A DNA stretch of 64,000 bases from CAYFPX01 sp964501915 (GTDB lineage Bacteria > Myxococcota_A > UBA796 > CAJQPC01): contig CAZCVP010000005.1 of the NCBI GenBank assembly GCA_964501915.1, positions 1-64,000 on the forward strand, written 5' to 3'. Position 1 is the stretch's first letter. Every line of letters starts with the position of its first letter. The translations under genes and the position numbers were made by a program. The notes beneath the pieces were generated by a model. The model did not search any database and was not told the DNA's origin. It worked only from the letters and a program-made list of their open reading frames with translations. Of this stretch, positions 1-6,566 are shown one piece after another.

Positions 1-99
1 CGCTTGGAATGACTCTGCCATGCCGGCGGCGACCCCAGACCAACAGGGACGGAAGTTGCCTCGCGCACCGGTACACTACTTCCGCCGTGGTCATCTAGG

Positions 100-684
100 A
101 TGTCCACCGTCGTCCCCCCGACCTCGCTGCGCTCCGGGCGGTTCGTGCGCCAGACGCTGCTGTCCGCGGCCGGCGTGGTGGCCATCGTCTGGTTCTGCGC
201 CACCTACCTCCAGGAGCCCCTGACGGCCTTCAGCCAGGACTTCGTGGCCACCTTCGGCGTCTACGGTGTCGGCCTGGGCTGGCTGACCCTGGACACCTTC
301 CCGATCCCGATCCCCCACGACATCCTGCTGGGCTTCGGACACCTCGGCGGCCTGGGAGCCGTGGAGATGATCGTGGCCGCGTCCCTGGGCAGCCTGGTCG
401 GTGGGACCCTGGCCTGGAACCTGGGTCGGGCCCTCCGTCACACCCGTGCCTTCCAGCGCATCGTGAGCGGCCGCGGCGCGAAGGCCTACGACCTGATCCA
501 CCGCTACGGCGTCGCCGCCCTGGCGATCGGGGCCCTGTCGCCGCTGCCCTACTCCGTGGCCTGCTGGGCCGCCGGCAGCGTGCAGATGCCCTACCGGACC
601 TTCTTCGCGGTGTCGCTGCTGCGGATCCCGCGGATCGCCTTCTACTGGTGGTTGATCGCGACGGGGTTGTTGACCTTCGGGTAG
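100..684 (+). CDS. VTT/DedA-family (YqaA-like) membrane protein
   Basis: A 194-residue integral membrane protein. It has an N-terminal hydrophobic segment at about residues 18-40, further membrane segments near 50-75, 85-110 and 135-160, and a C-terminal hydrophobic end. The glycine- and proline-rich re-entrant stretch (PIPIPHDILLGFG, about residues 67-79) and the later SPLPYSVACWAAG stretch are typical of the VTT (SNARE-associated Golgi) fold of DedA/YqaA proteins. Members help move or scramble lipids and maintain proton-motive force; the substrate here is unknown. The ATG lies just after a weak AGG. It appears monocistronic, with 236 bp before the next gene. Family call is good; specific role is not known. 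Confidence 0.75.
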   Translation: MSTVVPPTSLRSGRFVRQTLLSAAGVVAIVWFCATYLQEPLTAFSQDFVATFGVYGVGLGWLTLDTFPIPIPHDILLGFGHLGGLGAVEMIVAASLGSLVGGTLAWNLGRALRHTRAFQRIVSGRGAKAYDLIHRYGVAALAIGALSPLPYSVACWAAGSVQMPYRTFFAVSLLRIPRIAFYWWLIATGLLTFG

Positions 685-854
685 AGAGGCCGAGGAGGGC
701 AGCCGGCGGCAGCAGGGCCCGCGCCAGGGCCCGGCGCCCTGGACCTGCACCACCACACAGAGCCTCCCGTCGTGCTGGAGCGGGTCCACCGACCGGATGA
801 GGACCTCGTCGCACCAGACCAGACGGGGAGCGGACCGCGGACGAGTCGCAACTT

Positions 855-902
855 GCCCTGCTGAATCCGAATAGTGTACGATTTCAGCCCTGCAGAATCC
901 GA
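855..902 (+). promoter_or_regulatory. Pair of 16-bp direct repeats upstream of the ATPase gene
   Basis: The 16-mer gccctgctgaatccga (855-870) recurs at 887-902 with one mismatch (gccctgcagaatccga). The copies start 32 bp apart, about three helical turns. The spacer is AT-richer than its surroundings (atagtgtacgattt). The pair ends 18 bp before the ATG of the ATPase. This layout suits an operator for a dimeric regulator overlapping a promoter. The sequence shows the repeats; the regulatory role is inferred. Confidence 0.45.
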
Positions 903-920
903 TCAGCTCCCGGGCCGTCC

Positions 921-2216
921 ATGGATCCCTACATCGAGCGAATCCTCGCCCGCGACAACCCCTGGCTCGTCGGGGCACCGCTGGAGCCCTGGCTCTCGGA
1001 GCGTCTCCCGCCCGACTTCATCCCCCGGCGGCAGCAGCTCTCGCTCGAACCCAGCCGGGCGACGCTGATCGTGGGCCCACGCCAGGCGGGCAAGTCCACA
1101 CTGGCGTGGTGGACCCTGCGACAGCACGGCCAGCCCGTCCTGCTGCTGGACTGCGAGGACCCCACACTTCGGACCTGGCTGACCTCCCCGGCCCTCTTCC
1201 TGGACGATCTGGAGCGGCTCGCGGACCGCCCCCCGGCCCTGTTGTTCGAGGAGGCCCAGCGGCTCGAAGAGGCAGGCCTCTTCCTCAAGGGCCTCGTGGA
1301 CCGGCGCTATCCCGCCCCCATCCTGGTCACCGGGTCCTCGGCCTTCCACCTGGAGGCGCGCACACGGGAGTCGCTAGCCGGCCGGGCCCGGCGGACCCTG
1401 CTGCTTCCGCTGTCGTTCTCCGAGCTGACGGCGCGGCTGGAGGGGCCTCCGCTGGCCCGTCGGCGGGCACAGCGGGAGCTCGGCGAGCGCATGCTCCGCC
1501 TCGGCGGCTTCCCGGCAGTGGTCCAGGCCGAGGACCCGGAGAGCGAGCTGGCCGAGCTGGTGGAGGCCTTCGTCGTTCGTGATGCCTCGGATCGGTTCGA
1601 CATCCGGAACCTGCCCGCCTTCCGCCGGCTGCTGGGGCTCGTGGCCTCGCAGGTCGGCAGTCTCAGCAACCACTCCGAGTGGGCGGCGCACCTCGGCGTC
1701 AGCGCCGACACCGTGGCCAGCTACATCGGCCTGCTCGAGGAGGCCCACGTCGTGCGTACCCTGCGGCCCTACGCGGGTGGCCGGCGGGCCGAGCTGGTCC
1801 GTCGCCCCAAGGTCTTCTTCGTCGACAACGGGATCCGCAACCAGCTCTTCGGCGGCTTCGGTCCGCCGGCCGGCCGGGCCGATGCCGGAGCGCTGCTGGA
1901 GAACTTAGTGCTGGGGGAGATCCTCAAGACGATCCCGCCGCTGTTGGTGGGCGTGCACTACTGGCGCACCCGCTCGGGGGCCGAGGTCGACTTCGTGCTC
2001 GTGCACCAGGGTCGCTTGCTCGCCGTGGAGGTCAAGTCGGGAGATGCCCGCGGGAGGCTGAGCCGCTCGGCCCGCAGCTTCATCGAGGCCTACGGACCGC
2101 GGCAGTTCCTGGTGGTGCACGGCGGCGCGCCCTCGACGCGGACCGAAGGGGAGACCGAGGTCCGGTACCTGGGCCTGGAGCACCTTGCGCCGGCCGTCGC
2201 GGCCTGGGTCGGCTGA
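921..2216 (+). CDS. AAA_14 / DUF4143 family ATP-binding protein
   Basis: A 431-residue P-loop ATPase of the AAA_14 plus DUF4143 type. The Walker A is GPRQAGKS at residues 52-59, followed by a strand ending LLDCED, and an acidic Walker-B-like LLFEEAQ at about 103-109 (the usual final Asp is Glu). After the ATPase core comes a winged-helix stretch (LGVSADTVASYIGLLEEAHVV) and the DUF4143 domain with KVFFVDNGIRNQLFG. The C-terminus carries a nuclease-like signature: RSGAEVDFVL, then LAVEVKSG. These proteins are widespread, often mobile or singletons, and their function is unresolved. No good ribosome-binding site precedes the ATG. A fragment of a second copy lies at 52081-52236. Confidence 0.85.
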   Translation: MDPYIERILARDNPWLVGAPLEPWLSERLPPDFIPRRQQLSLEPSRATLIVGPRQAGKSTLAWWTLRQHGQPVLLLDCEDPTLRTWLTSPALFLDDLERLADRPPALLFEEAQRLEEAGLFLKGLVDRRYPAPILVTGSSAFHLEARTRESLAGRARRTLLLPLSFSELTARLEGPPLARRRAQRELGERMLRLGGFPAVVQAEDPESELAELVEAFVVRDASDRFDIRNLPAFRRLLGLVASQVGSLSNHSEWAAHLGVSADTVASYIGLLEEAHVVRTLRPYAGGRRAELVRRPKVFFVDNGIRNQLFGGFGPPAGRADAGALLENLVLGEILKTIPPLLVGVHYWRTRSGAEVDFVLVHQGRLLAVEVKSGDARGRLSRSARSFIEAYGPRQFLVVHGGAPSTRTEGETEVRYLGLEHLAPAVAAWVG

Positions 2217-2220
2217 ACCT

Positions 2221-2400
2221 GGAGCGCCGATCAGGTGAGCGGACCGAGCATGGCGCCGCCATCGGGATTCCAGGCGCTCAGGCCGACGCAGTCGGCCGGT
2301 CGCGCCGAGGGAGCTTGCCTCGAGCAAGTGACCGAGGAGCGGAAGTGCCTGGGATTCCGAGGGCAAGCCAAGCGACGGGAGCCTACCTGATCGGCGCTCT
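2221..2400. repeat. 180-bp inverted-repeat element with nested hairpins
   Basis: The outer arms ggagcgccgatcaggt (2221-2236) and acctgatcggcgctct (2385-2400) are inverted repeats matching at 15 of 16 positions. Inside are a perfect hairpin with 7-bp arms ggccgac/gtcggcc and a 3-nt loop (2281-2297) and a central stem cttgc/gcaag (2314-2328). More distant parts of the arms also resemble each other imperfectly (CCAGGC flanked by similar sequence). It begins 4 bp after the ATPase stop codon. It could be a MITE-like non-autonomous element, a REP-type repeat or a large structured 3' end. No other copy was noticed in the window. Confidence 0.5.
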
Positions 2401-2859
2401 GGTGCCCGTGCCCGGAAGTCCCTGACAGGCCTTCGTCGAGTAGGCGGGGCGCTCGCCCCCCCAGGGCCGCTCCGCGGCCGCGTGCCCGCGCGAGCTCGAG
2501 GGGTGGGGTCGGGGACTCCCGAGCGCCGGCACTCGCATCCTGCGTCAAGTCCCTCTCGCCGTCCCCCGGCGCCCTCGAACCGCGGGCTGCGCCCTACGCG
2601 CTCCGCGACCACCTCGCAGAGGGCCACCCGACCGCCCAGCTCCGAGAGCGCCGGGCTCCGGGTCTGCGCGAGCTCGTTGGGGTGGTCGAGGACTTCCGAG
2701 CGGGAGCACCAGCGGCCTCCATCGCCCAGAACCTGACTCAGGGGATCGCCAAGAAGTCGAGGGTGTCCCTGCCGAACGCTGACAGCCGGCCCAGGGCTGT
2801 CGAGCGTCCTGAGCGGTGCCGCCCGGAGCGCGATCTTCACGGTTTGAGGCGGAGCTTCG
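2401..2859. other. Gene-poor stretch, no supported gene
   Basis: There is no convincing gene between the inverted-repeat element and the FG-GAP remnant. One plus-strand frame is open from about 2540 to 2760 and has a less biased composition than the shadows around it (a stretch reading LRELVGVVEDFRAGAP), but it lacks a plausible start and matches no family I recognise. It may be a relic of a lost gene. Together with its neighbours it looks like a decayed interval. Confidence 0.4.
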
Positions 2860-3000
2860 CTAGAGCCCCGCGAACACCACCCGACCGTCCCGGAGTCGCT
2901 GCCGGCGTCGTTGGCTCCCGGCCCACCCACCGCCAGGTCGTCCAGGCCGTCGCCATCGAGGTTCCGACGGTGTGCACCGAGGTGGCTGCCGTACGAACGT
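2860..3000 (-). pseudogene. Remnant of the C-terminal end of an FG-GAP (integrin-type) repeat protein
   Basis: On the minus strand this reads SYGSHLGAHRRNLDGDGLDD followed by LAVGGPGANDAGSDSGTV, a clear FG-GAP repeat with the calcium-binding LDGDGLDD core. The frame then breaks at a short G-rich stretch near 2880. In the next frame the sequence continues VVFAGL and stops (stop codon on 2862-2860), the sort of ending such proteins have. No start or upstream repeats remain. It is best read as the decayed tail of a secreted FG-GAP lipoprotein like the one at 53789-55221. Confidence 0.6.
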
Positions 3001-3040
3001 CCGCGAGACCGACACTCGCCGGCGCTCGAAGGTGAAGGAC

Positions 3041-4930
3041 TCACTCCCCTCCCGACAACCGCTCCTTCCGCTCCTCCCGAGCCTGCCGCTTCAACTCCCC
3101 GGGCACGAGATCGGTCTCGTCGAAGCGACGCTCCCGGTCCACGTTGGCCACGGCCCCGCTGTCCACGAAGCCACCGTCGACGCTGAGCTCCCCCTTGCCG
3201 CAGTTGATCGCCACCTGGCTGTCGAAGTTGTGCGGATCACAGGCGGTGATGAACCCCAGCAGCAGGAAGCGCCGCGGCACCTGCTTGAGGTTCATGCCGG
3301 TGCGGAAGAGCTGCTGGAGCCGCACCAGGTCCAGCAGGATGCGCAGCGTCTCCTGGTTCACACCCTGGCGGGCCAGCGCGGCGAGGAAGCGGGCCCGGGC
3401 GAGCCGGGGATGCCGCTCCAGCAGCGACGCGTACTTGTCGGAGGCCTCTCCCAGGGCCTCCAGGTCGAGCAGGTCGGCGACAGGCCGCATGTCGCCCTTG
3501 CCGTCGCGATCCACCAGGTAGTGCTGCACGTAGAGGCACTTCTTGACCCGGAAGGCCGACAGCATCGAGAAGTAGACCCGGTTGAAGAGCCGGATGTCCT
3601 CGCGGTGGATGCGCTCCTCCTGGTCGCACAGCAGGTCGATGAGCTCGTCGGGCATCATCGCCATGTTGAACAGCGAGTCGTCCTCCCGCCTCAGCGCGTC
3701 CCGGGCGCTCCCCAGGACGCGCAGTCCGAGGAAGAAGACCTCGCGGATGTGCGCGTTCTCCGGCTCCAGGGCGAAGCGGAAGGTCTTGCCCACCTCGGCC
3801 TCGTTCAGCCCCCGGGCGATGACCACGATCAGCGAGGTGGCGATGCCGAGGTCCCGGAGGTTCTTCATCGCCGCCATGCGGGCCTTGACCAGGGGGCGAC
3901 CCCGCAGGACCATGTGGGCCTCCTCGTCGAAGCCGTCGAACTGGACGAAGACCTCGTCGACCCCCGAGGCCTTGATGCGCTCGGCGTAGGCGCGATCGGC
4001 GAGCTTGAGGCCGTTGGTGTGGAGCGCGGCGATGTTGCCGGTGGCCTTGACCTTGCGGATCCAGTCCTCGAGGTCCTCCCGCAGGGTGGGCTCGGCGGCC
4101 ATCAGGTCGACCTTGATGCCCCGCCGCTCGGACAACAGCTTCTCCAGGCCGTCGAGGTCCAGGTCCGGGGTGTCCTCGGTGTTGGCCTTGGCGAGGCAGA
4201 TCGGGCAGTCGAGGTTGCAGCGCTCGGTCATGCGCACGATGAAGTCGCGCTGGTCGTAGCTCTCCTCGTTGACCTTGAAGTAGAAGCGGTCGAGATCGGC
4301 CCAGTAGTCCGCCGCACGGGACAGGATCTGCACGCTGACGCCGTGGTCGGGACAGTGCTTCTCCAGGCTGGCGATCTGGCCGTTGCGCACGACCTGGGCC
4401 GGCACGATCTGGCTGCAGGTGTGGCAGACGCCGCGGGTCTTGCGGATGACCTCTTCGGGAGCCTTCCAGCTCGTGTCCTCGGCGACCTGGACGCTCTCTT
4501 GCCAGGCCTCGAGCATCTCCATCGCCAGGGGGAAGAGGTCCTCCTCCTCCCGGCGGGCGTGCTCCTCGAGCTGGGCGAGCAGCGCCCGGAGCTCTGCTTC
4601 CTGGTCCCCGGCCAGGCCAGCCACGTCGGCCATCGCCCCCGCCACGGTGCGCATGATCTCCAGCTCGGCGCCCATCGACAGCAGGTGCTCCTCGTAGGCC
4701 TCCACCTCGGGCTCCCGACCCTCCGAGAGCGCCGACAGAGCCGGCAGGACCTGCGCGTCCTCCAGCTCCATGTGCTCCTCCAGGTCCCGGCAGAAGCGGA
4801 CCCACTGGCGGGTGAGCTTGGTGGGCTCCCCGCTGGGGGTGAGGTGCGGATCGAGGGCTGCGATGGCCCCTCGCAGGGCGTCGTGGGCCTCCCGGACGCG
4901 GGCGAGCTGGGTGGAGAGGGACTTGGACAT
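3041..4930 (-). CDS. Hemerythrin domain fused to a Tes-like radical SAM protein
   Basis: A 629-residue two-domain protein. Residues 1-145 form an HHE/hemerythrin-like helical bundle with candidate iron ligands H16, H53, E57, H82, H124 and E128. Residues about 165-200 form a small zinc or rubredoxin-like knuckle (CHTC at 169-172, then HCPDHG). The radical SAM core follows with C238-x3-C242-x2-C245 (TERCNLDCPIC). The knuckle-then-radical-SAM order and the CPICLAKAN context match the MJ0619/Tes branch, which includes archaeal tetraether lipid synthase and bacterial homologues. The start is the internal ATG at 4930, preceded by GAGG; an upstream in-frame ATG gives a non-protein-like leader. The hemerythrin part could sense or scavenge oxygen for the Fe-S core. 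Substrate unknown; a lipid C-C coupling role is inference. Confidence 0.75.
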   Translation of the reverse strand: MSKSLSTQLARVREAHDALRGAIAALDPHLTPSGEPTKLTRQWVRFCRDLEEHMELEDAQVLPALSALSEGREPEVEAYEEHLLSMGAELEIMRTVAGAMADVAGLAGDQEAELRALLAQLEEHARREEEDLFPLAMEMLEAWQESVQVAEDTSWKAPEEVIRKTRGVCHTCSQIVPAQVVRNGQIASLEKHCPDHGVSVQILSRAADYWADLDRFYFKVNEESYDQRDFIVRMTERCNLDCPICLAKANTEDTPDLDLDGLEKLLSERRGIKVDLMAAEPTLREDLEDWIRKVKATGNIAALHTNGLKLADRAYAERIKASGVDEVFVQFDGFDEEAHMVLRGRPLVKARMAAMKNLRDLGIATSLIVVIARGLNEAEVGKTFRFALEPENAHIREVFFLGLRVLGSARDALRREDDSLFNMAMMPDELIDLLCDQEERIHREDIRLFNRVYFSMLSAFRVKKCLYVQHYLVDRDGKGDMRPVADLLDLEALGEASDKYASLLERHPRLARARFLAALARQGVNQETLRILLDLVRLQQLFRTGMNLKQVPRRFLLLGFITACDPHNFDSQVAINCGKGELSVDGGFVDSGAVANVDRERRFDETDLVPGELKRQAREERKERLSGGE

Positions 4931-5193
4931 GGGGGCCTCGTGGGGGCGAGATCGGGCGGCGCAGGGTCCGAGGTCCCAGAACGATAGCCCGCGCGGTGCG
5001 GCGGCGGGAGCCCGTGCGTCGGGCCGTCGGGCCTCACCACTCCACCGACATTGCACCGAGGTACGCGATGATGACGCAGGAGGAGCGAAGACCCGGCGGG
5101 AGGTCCTCGACCCCAGGGACGAGCCTGGTCCGGCTGGAGGTCCTGCTCGGGGTGATGCTGAGGCCGCGTCGCAGGGACCAGGGCGACCCGGAT

Positions 5194-5946
5194 CTACTTG
5201 AGGGCCCGGTGCAGCACGGCGAGATCGGCAGCCGACAGCTTCGGGACCCGCAGGAGCACACGCCCCTTCCGCTCCCGCAGGACCCGCGCCGCGGCCTGGA
5301 CGTAGGCGCCGTCGGGGAACTCGATCAGCAGCAGCAGGTCCACGCCCTCCGGAGGAGGGGCAGCCATGCGGAGCCTCACGTCCAGGGCATCGACGTCGAG
5401 CCGCACGGACCAGACCAGCTCGCGCTGGTCGCGGAGGCGCACCAGCAGGCTGGCGGCCACATCGGCGCCGGCGGCGTTGAACAGGGCCTGGTGCTGGGGG
5501 TGGGGCGGCGCGCTCCAGCTACTCCCCGAGCCCGTGGTGCTGGAGCGCGAGCCCCTGCGGCGTGACCGGCTCGTGGACGCGGAGGGGAGCTGCTCGATGC
5601 CCAGGGCGGGGTTGAGCGCGTAGAGCCGCTCCTGGAGCCACTCGTCGTCGCCCGGGTCGACGGTTCGCCAGTCGGCGAGGTGGATCCAGCTCCGGCTCGA
5701 CCCGTCGGGGGGGCGAGCGCACTCCCGGCAGATCAGCTCCACCTCGACCTGGCGGCTGAAGGCCCGAACGTCCAGGTAGGCCCGCAGGGGTTCGTCCAGG
5801 GGGAGTCGCTCGCGGGCGAGCACGTTCATCTGGGTCTTGTCGATCCACCGGGCCATGGCGTCGGTGGGCTGCTCGCCGAGCAGGACGTAGAGCTCCAGCG
5901 GCTGGTCCAGCCTGCGACTCATCCACTCCATGGTCCCCTTGTCCAT
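5194..5946 (-). CDS. Hypothetical protein, possible PilZ-like C-terminal domain
   Basis: A 250-residue soluble protein with no signal peptide. The N-terminal half holds a CxxC pair (ICREC) and several tryptophans (DWRTVDPGDDEWLQERLY). A serine/arginine-rich linker spans about residues 120-145. The last 80 residues (VRLRMAAPPPEGVDLLLLIE, then ARVLRERKGRVLLRVPKLS) have the strand pattern of a PilZ-type barrel, but the RxxxR and D/NxSxxG c-di-GMP motifs are not evident. Three in-frame ATGs (5946, 5931, 5922) could start it and none has a strong ribosome-binding site. No clear operon partner: 187 bp separate it from the lipoprotein gene at 6135. Confidence 0.5.
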   Translation of the reverse strand: MDKGTMEWMSRRLDQPLELYVLLGEQPTDAMARWIDKTQMNVLARERLPLDEPLRAYLDVRAFSRQVEVELICRECARPPDGSSRSWIHLADWRTVDPGDDEWLQERLYALNPALGIEQLPSASTSRSRRRGSRSSTTGSGSSWSAPPHPQHQALFNAAGADVAASLLVRLRDQRELVWSVRLDVDALDVRLRMAAPPPEGVDLLLLIEFPDGAYVQAAARVLRERKGRVLLRVPKLSAADLAVLHRALK

Positions 5947-6134
5947 GCCTGCGCCGGTGCCCTGCCCGCCCTGGGACCCGTCACCCGCTACCTCCCCCCT
6001 AGACTACCCACTCGGCCACGGCGGCGGTAGCGGGACAACCCCCACAGCCGCTCCAGTGCTCGGCATCCTGCTCTCACACCCCCACCTGTCGGACCGAGGC
6101 GGTCGGTCCTTGAGCCTGTGGTGTCCCCGCTCGG

Positions 6135-6548
6135 TCATCCCCAGCAGCTCTCGAGCACCTCCGGATCCTCGCAGGACGGCGCCGTCCAGACAGCAGAGGC
6201 CTCTTCGGGACAGCCGCCCCGGCGCCACCAGTCCGGGTGGGTGGCCTGGGTGATGCCCCACTCTCCTGCGAAGCAGCCCGCGGCGCCGGGCAGGGTCCAC
6301 TCGACCCGGTACACGCCCTCCGGATCCAGCGGCACGAGACCGCAGAAGCCACCGTGGGCGTCGGTCGAGCCGGACAGCCTCAGGTCCTGCTCCGGGTCGT
6401 CGAAGACCGCCACCTGGGCGCTCAGGGGGGCCCCGCCCGGGCACACGGAGCGGAAGGCCAGGTACCAGGTCTCCGGACCGGAGTCCATGGCGCTGTCGCC
6501 GGTGGTGGCGGGCGGGTCGACGCAGCCCAGCAGGAGGAGGACGGTCAT
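6135..6548 (-). CDS. Small secreted lipoprotein
   Basis: A 137-residue protein with an unusually short lipoprotein signal, MTVLLLLGC, whose lipobox LLGC makes Cys9 the lipidated residue. The mature start (VDPPATTGDSAMDSGPET) is the disordered Asp/Ser/Thr-rich tether common in myxobacterial-type surface lipoproteins. The body contains six further cysteines, probably disulphide-bonded, and a carboxypeptidase-regulatory-like stretch (GSTDAHGGFCGLVPLDPEGVYRVEW). It follows the glycosidase gene by 18 bp on the same strand and is probably its operon partner. Function unknown. Confidence 0.65.
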   Translation of the reverse strand: MTVLLLLGCVDPPATTGDSAMDSGPETWYLAFRSVCPGGAPLSAQVAVFDDPEQDLRLSGSTDAHGGFCGLVPLDPEGVYRVEWTLPGAAGCFAGEWGITQATHPDWWRRGGCPEEASAVWTAPSCEDPEVLESCWG

Positions 6549-6566
6549 GGGCTTCCGCCTATCCGG

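Noticed and set aside
2682..3035. Possible DUF433 or antitoxin-like small gene, from the phrase VEDFRAGAP
   Set aside because: The resemblance is short, the downstream part is antisense to the FG-GAP remnant, and there is no ribosome-binding site.
2972..4987. Long plus-strand open frame of about 670 codons opposite the radical SAM gene
   Set aside because: It is the exact antisense of a gene with clear motifs and has the Val/Gly/Leu/His-rich composition typical of a GC-rich antisense frame.
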